Below the pieces are notes generated by a model that was not told the DNA's origin, did no database searches, and saw only the letters and a program-made list of their open reading frames with translations. Made by a program: the position numbers and the translations under genes. Shown piece by piece: positions 1 through 8,877 of a stretch of DNA of 35,326 bases (its first letter is position 1; each line of letters opens with the position of its first letter). Origin of the DNA: DATKWS01 sp035529435 (GTDB taxonomy: Bacteria; Krumholzibacteriota; Krumholzibacteriia; Krumholzibacteriales; Krumholzibacteriaceae); assembly GCA_035529435.1 (NCBI GenBank), contig DATKWS010000097.1:1-35326 (forward strand). Reading direction: 5' to 3'.

Positions 1-3000
1 GGAGACGGAGCGGATGTCTCGGTGACGGGGCTGAGTGGCGGCGCCCGGTCGCTCCTTGTCGCCTGCCTCGCGGGCGATGTGAGCGATCCGATCCTCGTCG
101 TCGCCGCCGATCCGGTGACGGCCCGCGATATCGAGGCGGACCTCGGGATCTTCGGCGTCGAGGGAATTGTTTCGTATCCCGAGGATGAGATACTCCCCTA
201 CGACTACCACGATCCCGACCTCGATCTCACCGGCCTTCAGATGCTCGCCCTGGACGCACTTTCCGAGCGACGGTGCTCGGTCTGTATCACGACCGCGAGA
301 GCCGTTCTCAAGAAGGTATTTCCACCCGCGTTCTTCCGCTCGCTCATCATCGACCTCGTGAAGGGGGGGGAGTGCGATCCGCTCGAACTCTCGGAGGACC
401 TGGTGCGGCTGGGGTACGAACGGCAGGGGATCGTCGAGGCCAAGGGGCAATTTTCACGTCGCGGCGGCATCCTCGACCTGTTTGTGGTCGGGGAGACGGC
501 TCCCGTGCGTATGGAATTCGATGGTGACGAGATCGTCTCGATGCGCACATTCGATATCGAGACGCAGCGCTCCACCGAGCATCTGGAGCATCTCCGCATT
601 CACCCGCTCCACCATTTCGCTCCCGACGAAGAAGGGCTCGGGAAACTGCGGCGTTGGTTCGAACGCCGTACGGAAGGGATGGACGAGGAGGAGCGCACCC
701 GGCTGATGATCCCCGTGGAACGTCTCGAACGGGGAATATCGTTCTTCGGCATGGAGCATTACGCGGCGGTAATTCACGAGATGGCGCCCATCTTCGGATA
801 CTTCGAGCGGGATCCCCTCATCGTGCTGTTCGATGCGGAGGATACCGAATCCGCCATGACCGAGCTGCGCGGGGAGATCGCGCGCCGTCACGAGCGCTCC
901 GGGGAGGAGGGAGCGCTCTACCCGGCCCCCGACGATGTCTATCTGGGCGAACGGGAGATGAGGCAGGTGCTCGAGCGGTGCAGGGTCCTGGCGGTGAACC
1001 GGCTCGGCCGGGATGATTCGGTGCGGTTCTCCAGCAGCAGGCCGGGGGATTACCGGCGGAACCTCAAAGGGCTGCTGAGGGACGTGCGGCGGGAGCTCGA
1101 CAGGGGTGCCGGTGTGTTCCTCTTCTGTTCCAATGAATTCCAGCGGGACCGCGCCGAGGAGCTTCTCGCCGAGGTCGCCCTCGAGATCGATTTCCCGATA
1201 GGGGATCTCTCGGGCGGCGTCAGGTGGCCCGCCATGGGAGTGCTGTTCCTCAGCGAGGAGGAGGTGTTCGGGCGGTACCACCGGCCGTACCACGCCGCCC
1301 GTTCCCGGCGGCGTTCGCTGACGTACGATCCCTCCCACTTCAAGCCGGGAGACTTCGTCGTGCACGTCAATCACGGGATCGGCCGGTACATGGGATCGCG
1401 TGTGCTCGAGATCGAGGGCGGCCGGACGGAATGCCTCGATATCCGGTACGAGGGTGACGATCATCTCTTCATACCGGTCACGCACCTGCGCATGGTTGAG
1501 AAATACGTGGCGGCCGAGGGCGCGGATCCCCCGGTGAACAGGTTGGGAAGCGCCGCCTGGACGAAGGCCCGTACGCGTGCGCGCCGGAGCGCGGAGCGTA
1601 TCGCGCGGGACCTTCTCGAGATCTACGCGGCGCGGCAGATCGCCGTGGGATTCTCCGCCGAAACGGACAGACCGTGGCAGAAGGAAATGGAAGCGTCCTT
1701 TCCCTACGAGGAGACGCCGCACCAGCTCGAGGCCACGGCCGAGGTGAAGCGGGACCTCGAGGCGGAGCGGCCGATGGACAGGCTCCTGTGCGGGGATGTC
1801 GGATTCGGCAAGACGGAAGTCGCCGTTCGTGCCGTCTTCAAAATGGTACTGTCGGGGAGGCAGTGCGCCTTTCTCGTGCCGACGACCGTCCTCGCCCTCC
1901 AGCACTACAACACCCTCCAGGAACGGCTTCAGGGCTATCCCGTCAACATCGCGATGCTGAGCCGTTTTATCTCGACGGCGAAACAGAAAGCGCTCGTGGA
2001 GGAGATCACCGCCGGTGCGGTGGATGTCGTCATCGGCACCCACCGGCTCCTTTCCAAGGATGTCTCGTTCAAGAACCTGGGACTCGTGATCATAGACGAG
2101 GAGCACCGGTTCGGTGTCCGGCACAAGGAAACATTCAAGAAGAAGAGGCGCAGCGTCGATGTTCTCAGCATGACGGCTACCCCGATCCCGCGGACGCTCT
2201 CGATGTCGATTTCAGGCATCCGCGATATCTCCGTCATTGACACGCCGCCCCGCAACCGGCTCCCCATACACACGGAGATACTCCCCTTCGATGACGAGCG
2301 CATCAGGGCGGCAGTCATACGCGAGGTTGCGAGGGGGGGGCAGGTCTTCTTCGTGCACAACCGCGTACAGTCGATCGCCGTCATGGAGGGGTATCTGGCC
2401 CGCCTGCTCCCGGCGAGCGTCAAGGTGTCGCACGCCCACGGACAGATGAAGGAGCGCGAGCTCGAGCGCAAGATGATCGATTTTCTCGAGAGACGGTTCG
2501 ATGTGCTGGTCTGCACGATGATCATCGAGGCGGGCCTCGATTTTCCCAATGTGAATACGATCATCATAAACCGGGCCGACAAGTTCGGCCTCGCACAGCT
2601 CTACCAGCTCCGCGGGCGCGTGGGACGTTCGGACCGCAAGGCGTACGCGTACCTGCTGGTGCCGCGGGGGCGGATGATGACACCCGCAGCCGTCAGGCGC
2701 CTCCAGGCGATCAGCGAATTCGATTATCTCGGGGCGGGGTACCAGGTCGCGATGCGCGACCTGGAGATACGGGGCGCCGGGAATCTTCTCGGACCCCAGC
2801 AGTCCGGGCACATCAGCGCGGTGGGGCTCGACCTCTACACGAGGATGCTCCGCGAGGAGGTCGCGCGACTCAAGGGCGAACCGATCGAGGAGGAGCGGGA
2901 AGTGCGTATCTCGGTGCCGCTTGAGGCGTATCTTCCCGAGCGGTACATCACCGATTCGGAAGAGAGGATGGATATCTACCGGCGGCTCGTCCATATGTCC

Positions 3001-3393
3001 GCGCCCGCCGAGATCGAGGAGCTGGGTGAGGAGCTCGTCGACAGGTTCGGACCGGTTCCCCATCCGGCGGAGAACATGCTGAAACTGGTGATGTTGCGTG
3101 CGCGGGCCCTCCGGGCGGGGGTCGAACGTATCGAGATGGACCGCGCGGGACGGCTCGGGGTGTGGTTTGCGCACGGCGGGGAACCGTCCCGGGATTCCCT
3201 CTCGAAGATCGTCGCGGCGTTCGAGGGGCGGCTCGAGTTTCAAACCGAACCGAATCTCTCCGTTACGATTCTTCCCTCCCCCCGTCCGCGCCGCAGCAGC
3301 GATACTGCCGGGCGTGACGGGGGCGCCGCGGGCGGTGGAATGCGGGACGCTCTCGAAAGCCTATTGAATTTGTTGGAATTTTGTGGTAAATAG
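1..3393 (+). CDS. mfd: Transcription-repair coupling factor Mfd (5' end cut by window)
   Basis: Superfamily 2 translocase that removes RNA polymerase stalled at DNA lesions and recruits UvrA. The frame is open from base 1. The GTG at 22 sits inside sequence that aligns with the UvrB-like N-terminal module (VTGLSGGARS), so the true start is probably upstream and about 30-40 residues are missing. Counting from 22: UvrB-homology region about 1-400; RNA polymerase-interacting CarD-like domain about 435-510 (FKPGDFVVHVNHGIGRYMG); Walker A near 590 (GDVGFGKT); DEEH box near 690 (IIDEEHRFGV); SATPIPRT-type motif (MTATPIPRTL); helicase C-terminal motifs (GLDFPNVNTI, QLRGRVGRS); TRCF C-terminal domain about 960-1080. 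All motifs are intact. It has two 8-base G tracts (363-370 and about 2333-2340). It lies upstream of the parvulin genes on the same strand. Confidence 0.97.
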   Translation, partial: GDGADVSVTGLSGGARSLLVACLAGDVSDPILVVAADPVTARDIEADLGIFGVEGIVSYPEDEILPYDYHDPDLDLTGLQMLALDALSERRCSVCITTARAVLKKVFPPAFFRSLIIDLVKGGECDPLELSEDLVRLGYERQGIVEAKGQFSRRGGILDLFVVGETAPVRMEFDGDEIVSMRTFDIETQRSTEHLEHLRIHPLHHFAPDEEGLGKLRRWFERRTEGMDEEERTRLMIPVERLERGISFFGMEHYAAVIHEMAPIFGYFERDPLIVLFDAEDTESAMTELRGEIARRHERSGEEGALYPAPDDVYLGEREMRQVLERCRVLAVNRLGRDDSVRFSSSRPGDYRRNLKGLLRDVRRELDRGAGVFLFCSNEFQRDRAEELLAEVALEIDFPIGDLSGGVRWPAMGVLFLSEEEVFGRYHRPYHAARSRRRSLTYDPSHFKPGDFVVHVNHGIGRYMGSRVLEIEGGRTECLDIRYEGDDHLFIPVTHLRMVEKYVAAEGADPPVNRLGSAAWTKARTRARRSAERIARDLLEIYAARQIAVGFSAETDRPWQKEMEASFPYEETPHQLEATAEVKRDLEAERPMDRLLCGDVGFGKTEVAVRAVFKMVLSGRQCAFLVPTTVLALQHYNTLQERLQGYPVNIAMLSRFISTAKQKALVEEITAGAVDVVIGTHRLLSKDVSFKNLGLVIIDEEHRFGVRHKETFKKKRRSVDVLSMTATPIPRTLSMSISGIRDISVIDTPPRNRLPIHTEILPFDDERIRAAVIREVARGGQVFFVHNRVQSIAVMEGYLARLLPASVKVSHAHGQMKERELERKMIDFLERRFDVLVCTMIIEAGLDFPNVNTIIINRADKFGLAQLYQLRGRVGRSDRKAYAYLLVPRGRMMTPAAVRRLQAISEFDYLGAGYQVAMRDLEIRGAGNLLGPQQSGHISAVGLDLYTRMLREEVARLKGEPIEEEREVRISVPLEAYLPERYITDSEERMDIYRRLVHMSAPAEIEELGEELVDRFGPVPHPAENMLKLVMLRARALRAGVERIEMDRAGRLGVWFAHGGEPSRDSLSKIVAAFEGRLEFQTEPNLSVTILPSPRPRRSSDTAGRDGGAAGGGMRDALESLLNLLEFCGK
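3364..3392 (+). promoter_or_regulatory. Candidate sigma70 promoter for the parvulin gene cluster
   Basis: TTGAAT (3364-3369), a 17-base spacer, then TAAATA (3387-3392), inside the last codons of mfd. It would leave a leader of roughly 115 bases before the TTG start at 3514. The leader contains an imperfect 9-bp inverted repeat (3417-3425 with 3445-3453) without a following T run. Sequence match only. Confidence 0.4.
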
Positions 3394-3513
3394 GATAGTT
3401 TAACTCTCATGAGGGGGCTTCCCGCCCGCGCGGTGAGAAACGATGCGGGAGGCCGGAATCAAGCAATGAATCGATACATGGTCTCTAGAGCGCATTGAGG
3501 AAAGGAGAAGATC

Positions 3514-5205
3514 TTGAAAAGAGCAATCCTGTTCGCCCTCGTGGGCGTCCTGGCATTTCCCCTCGCCTGTTCCAAGCGGGAAGATCTCGTCGTGGCTGAG
3601 ATCGGCGACAAGAAGATCACGATCGCCGAGGTGGAAGCGGTGTCGGAGACGCTGGATAACAAGTACCTCCCGGCGACGGACGATCTGGAGGGGAAAAAGC
3701 AAATCCTCAACCACATGCTCAACAAGGAGATAATGGCCCTCAAGGCCAAATCCTCCGGGTACGAGAAGGAAGAATGGTTCATCGATTTCTGGGAGCAGTT
3801 CAAGAACCCGTTCGTCGTGGCCGCGATGATGGACGAAAAGATCCGCAAGCCGGTGCTGGTGACCGAAGAAGAGGTGGACCAGTACTATGAAAGGATGCAC
3901 TCCGAATATACCCTGAGCCAGATCCTCGTCACCAGCGAGGAAGAGGCCTGGCGCCTCCGCGAGAGAGTCCTCGCGGGAGAGGACTTCGCCGAGCTGGCGA
4001 AGGTGTATTCGCTCGGTCCGGCGGCCGCCGACGGCGGTTTCATCGGGGCGAACGTGGTCGGCAGGATATACTACTGGGTGGAGGAGGCGCTGTTCAACAT
4101 GAAGGATGGGGATGTATCGGAGCCGCTCAAGACTTCGTCCGGCTGGGCCATCCTCAAGGTGCACCGGATACGCAAGATCATTCCGGAGCTGGAAAAATCA
4201 TACGCGCGCAAGCGGGTGCAGGCGATAAAGGAGAAAAAGGGGATCGAGGATTACAAGGCGAAGATCGAGAAGGAGATAGAGCTGAGGTTCATGCCTGATG
4301 CCGTCGAGATCGCGTACAACGCGCTTCCGGACGATGTGCCATTCGAGGATATCATCAGCTACAAGATAACCCGCGAAAATGCGCCGAAGCTGAATATCCC
4401 GGAGCAGTACCTCGACATGATCATTGCCCAGTACGTCGACGGCGTTTACACACTCAAGGATTTCCAGGAGATTTACGAGACGCTGGCGCTCCCCGAGCGG
4501 CCGCGCCGCCAGTACGGCAAAGAGAGTGTGGTAATGGCCGTTCACAAGAAGATTTTCGACCAGGTTCTGCCCGTCTATGCCGAGCAGCGCGAGAAGATCC
4601 TCGATGTGCCGTCGGTCCGCGAGGCGCTGGAGCGCAAGAAGGAGCAGTTCCTCGTGCACAAGCTGTACCAGGACCAGATACGCGATCAGGTGACGGTGAC
4701 CGAGCGGCAGGTGAAGGAATACTACGAAGAGAACAAGGAAAAGCTCCTCACGCTCGAGAAGAGGGATTTTTCGATTGTGCTGTTGAAGGATAGCGAAACG
4801 GCCCACGAGGTCATGGTCCGCGCGAAGAGCGGCCAGGATTTCGCATCACTGGTGAAGGAGTACTCGGAGGATGCCTTGGCCAAGGAGAATCTCGGGCGTT
4901 CCGGCCTCGTCGAGAAGGGGAAATTCCCTGAGTTCGACGACGTGGCGTTCGCCCTGCAGAACGAGGGTGACGTTTCTGATCCGTTCGAGACGGACCGCGG
5001 GTGGGCGGTGGTCAAGGTGGAAACGATCGAGCAGGGCAAGGTTCCCTCCATCGATGAGGCCTATACGAACTTGAAGCAGCAGCTCATGGAGGAGAAGGCG
5101 GAGCTTCTCCTGCAGGAGCTGCTCAATAAATGGCGCGAGGATTACGATATCCGTATAATTGAACCGAATCTCGACAAGGTGGAGCTGAAAAGGCTCAAGA
5201 TTTAA
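3514..5205 (+). CDS. Periplasmic SurA-like protein with two degenerate parvulin domains, probable lipoprotein
   Basis: 563 aa. The TTG start is supported by AAAGGAG at 3501-3507. A hydrophobic signal ends at Cys19 (FPLAC), an imperfect lipobox, so lipid anchoring is likely but not certain. Residues 25-110 resemble the SurA N-terminal chaperone region. Two parvulin-type domains follow at about 132-218 and 415-505, separated by a helical linker. Both keep the DFAELAK/DFASLVKEYS core and the GDVS-P turn. Both lack the two paired histidines of active parvulins: SQIL in place of SHIL and GWAI in place of GYHI in domain 1; FSIVLL and GWAVV in domain 2. It therefore probably acts as an outer-membrane-protein chaperone, with weak or no isomerase activity (inference). 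It is first of three consecutive foldase genes and is followed closely by the next. Confidence 0.87.
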   Translation: MKRAILFALVGVLAFPLACSKREDLVVAEIGDKKITIAEVEAVSETLDNKYLPATDDLEGKKQILNHMLNKEIMALKAKSSGYEKEEWFIDFWEQFKNPFVVAAMMDEKIRKPVLVTEEEVDQYYERMHSEYTLSQILVTSEEEAWRLRERVLAGEDFAELAKVYSLGPAAADGGFIGANVVGRIYYWVEEALFNMKDGDVSEPLKTSSGWAILKVHRIRKIIPELEKSYARKRVQAIKEKKGIEDYKAKIEKEIELRFMPDAVEIAYNALPDDVPFEDIISYKITRENAPKLNIPEQYLDMIIAQYVDGVYTLKDFQEIYETLALPERPRRQYGKESVVMAVHKKIFDQVLPVYAEQREKILDVPSVREALERKKEQFLVHKLYQDQIRDQVTVTERQVKEYYEENKEKLLTLEKRDFSIVLLKDSETAHEVMVRAKSGQDFASLVKEYSEDALAKENLGRSGLVEKGKFPEFDDVAFALQNEGDVSDPFETDRGWAVVKVETIEQGKVPSIDEAYTNLKQQLMEEKAELLLQELLNKWREDYDIRIIEPNLDKVELKRLKI

Positions 5206-5232
5206 TCCGGCGTGACGGTTAATGTTTCAGAG

Positions 5233-6141
5233 ATGAAGATCGGCGGCATTCTTCTGCTGCAGGGCGTGTTGATTCTCGCCGTGGTGGGGTGCGGTAAGGG
5301 CCGCAAGGAGGCGCTCCCCGAGAGACGGAGCGGCGGGATTGCCAGGGTCGGGGAGGAGTTTCTCACCAGGGAACACCTGGAGTATCTCATGCCGGAGAGC
5401 GAGCATCTACCACTCACCGAGCAGGAGAAGAAACAGTTCCTCGAGCGGTGGGTCAATACCGAACTGCTCTACCAGGAGGCCATCCGGAGAGGGCTGGGTG
5501 ATGATCCGCGCGTGCGGACCCGCCTGAAAGCCTTTGAACGGGAATACCTCGCCGACCATCTCGTGTACCTCGAGCTGCGTGACCGCACCAGGGTGACCGC
5601 ACAGGAGATAGAACGCTATTTCGACGAGCATCGGGACGAGTATCTGTACGAGTACCGCGTGAGCCATATACTCGTGAACACGCTCGAGGAAGCCGAGAAC
5701 GTCAAGGAACTGCTGAAGACGAAGAGCTTTTCCTGGGTGGCGAATCACCATTCGATCGACCCCGTCGCAAGGCGCGAAGGCGATCTCGGATACCTCACCA
5801 AGGGGAACATGATCCCCGAGTTCGAGAACGTGATATTTTCCATGAAACCGGGAGAGATCAGCGACATCGTCAGTTCCGACTTCGGGTACCATATCATCAA
5901 GCTTGTCGGAATGAGGGAGGCCCTCGTGAAGGTCAGCCTCGACGACGTGCGACAGAACATCTTGAACAAGCTCGTGATAGAGAAGCGGGAGCAGGCGTAC
6001 CGGGACTTTCTCGATTCGTTGAAGACCACCATGGACGTCGAGTACATCGACAGGGCCTTCGATCCCACCGTATTTTCGACGGTGACGGACAGCCTGCTGT
6101 TCCCCGGCCCCGTCGACACGCAGGGCGTCATCGAGGAATGA
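5233..6141 (+). CDS. Parvulin-type peptidyl-prolyl isomerase lipoprotein
   Basis: 302 aa from the ATG at 5233. A GTG at 5212 would add seven residues, but the ATG gives a clean lipoprotein signal of 20 residues ending VVGC, so it is preferred. Neither start has a strong ribosome site; coupling to the gene ending at 5205 is likely. After the lipid-anchored Cys comes a SurA_N-like helical region, then one parvulin domain at about residues 135-235. Here both catalytic-type histidines are kept (VSHILV and GYHIIK), as are GDLGYL and the EFENVIFSMKPGEIS stretch. Predicted to be an active prolyl isomerase/chaperone anchored in the periplasm, similar in layout to PrsA. It is followed by a 66-base gap and the SurA homologue. 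Confidence 0.87.
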   Translation: MKIGGILLLQGVLILAVVGCGKGRKEALPERRSGGIARVGEEFLTREHLEYLMPESEHLPLTEQEKKQFLERWVNTELLYQEAIRRGLGDDPRVRTRLKAFEREYLADHLVYLELRDRTRVTAQEIERYFDEHRDEYLYEYRVSHILVNTLEEAENVKELLKTKSFSWVANHHSIDPVARREGDLGYLTKGNMIPEFENVIFSMKPGEISDIVSSDFGYHIIKLVGMREALVKVSLDDVRQNILNKLVIEKREQAYRDFLDSLKTTMDVEYIDRAFDPTVFSTVTDSLLFPGPVDTQGVIEE

Positions 6142-6207
6142 ACCACATACGGGCGGCGCGCGTTCGTAGGCGTTACGCCACGGACGAGAGCAACAGGGGA
6201 GGATACC

Positions 6208-7539
6208 GTGAAGAATAACCGGTTCTATGCAAAGATCATTCTGGTCGTGCTGCTCACGGCGGCCGCCGCCTCGCCGGCCTTTTCACAGGAAGAGGTTCGC
6301 ACCGGAGAAATCATCGACCGGATCATCGCTGTTGTCGAGGACCGGGCGGTGCTTCAGAGCGACGTCGAGCTCGAATACAAGCGGATCCTCATGCAGATGC
6401 AGCGTTCGTCGATGTCCGAGCAAGAAGCGGCGGAGACAAGGAAGCAGATCCTCGACGGCCTTGTCGCCGACCTGCTCATGATGGTGCATGCCGAGAAAAC
6501 GGGAATCGAGGTGGCCGATACCGAGGTCGACGAGCAGCTCGAGGCCGTTATCGAGGAGAACAAACGTACGCTCGGTGGGGAGGACGCGTTCAAGAGGCAG
6601 CTCGAGAGGGAGGGAATGACGCTCGCGCAGCTCCGGGACACGTTCAGTGAGAAGATAAGGGCCCGGATGGTGATCGAGCGCTTGCTGAGACGCGAGGTGA
6701 TGAGCGACGTGCAGGTCACCGAGGCCGAGACGAGAGACTATTACAAGAAGAACCTCGCCGATCTGCCGCTTCGGCCGGCCACCGTGATGCTTGCTCACAT
6801 TCTGATACGGCCGGCGGCTTCCGAGAAGGCGCTGGAGGCCGCGCGGCAAAAGATTGCAGACGTCGAGCGCAGGCTCAGGGACGGCCAGGATTTTGCCGAA
6901 CTCGCGAAGGAGTTCTCCGACGATCCGAGCGCGGGCGTCGGGGGGAGCCTCGGGTACGTGAATCTGGAGGATCTCAACAGCCCCGCATTCGAGGGGGCCG
7001 TGCATGCGCTCTCGATAGGGGAGGTCAGTGAGCCCGTGCTGACGAAGTTCGGGTATCATCTCATAAAGCTCGAGGATGTCAGGGGGGACGAACGGTTGAT
7101 CAGGCACATTCTCGCCATGGTGGAATCGGGAGAGGAAGATATCGCGCGGGCGGCGCAGAAAGCCGAGGAGGTACGCCGGCAGTTGATCGCGGGCGCCGAT
7201 TTCAGCGAGATGGCGGCGCGGTACTCCGACGACCCGGGCACCAAGAACGCGGGCGGGGTCGTGGGCGAGATCGCCGCCGGAAACCTTCCCGAGTTCTTCC
7301 GTGATGTCGTAGCGGACGTCGGTATCGGAGAGATCGCCCCCGTCATAAAGGAGAAGAGCGGCTTCCGCATCGTCAAGGTGCTGGGCAGGGCGCCCGAACG
7401 CCAGTATACCTTCGAGGAGGCGAGGGAAGAGCTGAAAAAACTGATCGATCAACAGAAGCGGCAGAATCGGTTTCAGGAGTATGTCGAAAATCTCAAGGGA
7501 ATCTACTATGTCGAGGTGAAGGGGGCGCAGGGAGAATGA
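6208..7539 (+). CDS. SurA-type periplasmic chaperone / peptidyl-prolyl isomerase
   Basis: 443 aa, GTG start at 6208 with AGGGGAGG ending at 6202. The Sec signal peptide has a likely cleavage after SPAFS, with no lipobox. Its layout matches SurA: N-terminal chaperone module (IIDRIIAVVEDRAVLQSDVE is the typical SurA opening), two parvulin domains (about 190-290 and 300-400), and a short C-terminal helix. Domain 1 has both histidines (AHILI, GYHLI). Domain 2 keeps the first (RHILAM) but has GFRIV at the second, so it is partly degenerate. The role inferred from the family is escorting outer-membrane proteins to the BAM complex. Its stop overlaps the start of the S4 gene by four bases. SurA followed by pdxA recalls the Escherichia coli surA-pdxA-ksgA order. 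Confidence 0.9.
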   Translation: MKNNRFYAKIILVVLLTAAAASPAFSQEEVRTGEIIDRIIAVVEDRAVLQSDVELEYKRILMQMQRSSMSEQEAAETRKQILDGLVADLLMMVHAEKTGIEVADTEVDEQLEAVIEENKRTLGGEDAFKRQLEREGMTLAQLRDTFSEKIRARMVIERLLRREVMSDVQVTEAETRDYYKKNLADLPLRPATVMLAHILIRPAASEKALEAARQKIADVERRLRDGQDFAELAKEFSDDPSAGVGGSLGYVNLEDLNSPAFEGAVHALSIGEVSEPVLTKFGYHLIKLEDVRGDERLIRHILAMVESGEEDIARAAQKAEEVRRQLIAGADFSEMAARYSDDPGTKNAGGVVGEIAAGNLPEFFRDVVADVGIGEIAPVIKEKSGFRIVKVLGRAPERQYTFEEAREELKKLIDQQKRQNRFQEYVENLKGIYYVEVKGAQGE

Positions 7540-7820
7540 GAGCCGATCTCCTGCTGAAATCGTTGTGCCTCGTAAGGAGCAGGAGCCAGGCGCGGAAGGG
7601 ATGTGAGGAGGGATTCGTCAGGGTCGGGGGGCGGCGGATCAAGCCCAGCGCGGAGATACGGACGGGCGATATCATCGAGATTCGTTACCCGGACAGGGAG
7701 CTCGTCGTCGAGATTCAGGAGGTCCCACGGGGACAGGTGCCGCACAGGGACCGGGAGCGGTTCTACCGGGTGGTGCGGGAGAGGCGCCTCGACAAACACC
7801 ACGGAATCTGGAATGAATGA
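7536..7820 (+). CDS. S4-domain RNA-binding protein (Hsp15/RqcP-like)
   Basis: 94 aa, beginning at ATGA shared with the previous stop. Residues 1-60 form an S4 RNA-binding fold: RADLLLKSLCLVRSRSQARK, then FVRVGGRRIKPS and the beta turn GDIIEIRY. The remaining tail is basic and ends HHGIWNE. The family includes Hsp15 (HslR), which binds stalled 50S subunits carrying a nascent chain, and RqcP. The length lies near RqcP (short), but the tail does not settle which one it is. It sits between the SurA homologue and pdxA with overlaps on both sides, suggesting one transcript. Function beyond RNA or ribosome binding is inference. Confidence 0.82.
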   Translation: MRADLLLKSLCLVRSRSQARKGCEEGFVRVGGRRIKPSAEIRTGDIIEIRYPDRELVVEIQEVPRGQVPHRDRERFYRVVRERRLDKHHGIWNE

Positions 7821-8877
7821 ACAAACGATCAAGCTCGCGTTGACATTGGGCGATCCGGGCGGTATCGGACCGGAAATCGCGGCGCGGCTCATAACGGACG
7901 GGAAGCTGGCCGGAGCTGATATCTGTTTTATCGGTTCCGCCACCGCGCTCCGCGGTGCCCTGCCGCTCTCCTGCCGTAACGCGATTCCCGTCGTGCCGTA
8001 CGACACGTTCGACCCGGCGGCCGGAGCCCGGGTGTTCCCCCTGCTCGTGGACACGGCGGTGGGTCTCACGCCTCCTTCCGGACGTCCGAGCGCGGATGGC
8101 GGAATGGTGGCGGGCCGCGCGATCGAGATCGCCGCCGCAATGGCTCGGGCCGGAACGGTGGAGGGGATGGTCACGGGACCGGTATCCAAGGAAGCGCTCC
8201 ACATGGCAGGCTATCACTATCGAGGCCACACCGAGATGTTGGCAGATCTTCTCGATTCCCCGGATTGCCAAATGATCATGGTGGCCGGTGAGCTCCGCAT
8301 CGTCATTCTCACGAGAGACATGCCGCTCAAGGATGTTCCCGCGGCCGTCACCGGCGACCGCATCAAGGTATGCGTGCGGGTCACGGACGAAGCCCTGCGG
8401 CGGTTTTGGGGCATCGAGCATCCGAAGATCCTCGTCGCGGCGTTGAACCCGCACGCGGGGGACGGCGGCGTCAACGGGCGCGAGGAGATCGACGTGATCG
8501 TTCCGGCGCTCGAGGAGCTGATCGCCGAGGGGTACGGCGTCGGGGGACCTCTCCCCGCCGACACCCTCTTTTACCGGTGGCAGGACAAGGGCTACGATGC
8601 CTTTGTCGCCCTCTACCACGACCAGGGTATGATCCCGTTCAAGCTCGGAGGATTCGAACGGGGGGTGAATATGACGATCGGCCTGCCCGTGATACGAACG
8701 TCCGTCTGCCACGGGACCGCTTTCGATATCGCCGGTCACGGCGAACCCGAGACGGGGAGTCTCGAGGAGGCGTTCACACTGGCCGTGGCGTGCTGTGTCA
8801 CGAGGAGGGCGCTGCGGGCAAACGGGTCGCCGGGCGGGGCGGTGGGTGAGCGTTCTTTGAATGGAGAGATGAAATGA
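7813..8877 (+). CDS. pdxA: 4-hydroxythreonine-4-phosphate dehydrogenase PdxA
   Basis: 354 aa from ATG 7813, overlapping the S4 gene by eight bases. The same frame is open further upstream, but that part is only the shadow of the S4 gene. It catalyses NAD-dependent oxidation of 4-phosphohydroxy-L-threonine, yielding the amino-ketone substrate of PdxJ in DXP-dependent pyridoxal phosphate synthesis. Visible motifs are the N-terminal GDPGGIGPE, the phosphate and metal region SKEALHMAGYHYRGHTE, and NPHAGDGG and ALYHDQGMIPFK, which supply the metal-binding histidines. The C-terminal part, HGTAFDIAG, is typical. Length is normal for the family. It shares ATGA with ftsE. The partner pdxJ lies at 22707 in this window. 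Confidence 0.95.
   Translation: MNEQTIKLALTLGDPGGIGPEIAARLITDGKLAGADICFIGSATALRGALPLSCRNAIPVVPYDTFDPAAGARVFPLLVDTAVGLTPPSGRPSADGGMVAGRAIEIAAAMARAGTVEGMVTGPVSKEALHMAGYHYRGHTEMLADLLDSPDCQMIMVAGELRIVILTRDMPLKDVPAAVTGDRIKVCVRVTDEALRRFWGIEHPKILVAALNPHAGDGGVNGREEIDVIVPALEELIAEGYGVGGPLPADTLFYRWQDKGYDAFVALYHDQGMIPFKLGGFERGVNMTIGLPVIRTSVCHGTAFDIAGHGEPETGSLEEAFTLAVACCVTRRALRANGSPGGAVGERSLNGEMK

Noticed and set aside
454..2124. Long open frame on the minus strand inside mfd
   Set aside because: It has no recognisable motif and lies wholly opposite a gene with intact helicase motifs. Such frames arise from GC-rich codon use.
3417..3453. Inverted repeat after mfd considered as a terminator
   Set aside because: A 19-base loop and no T run after the stem; it also lies in the leader of the next gene.
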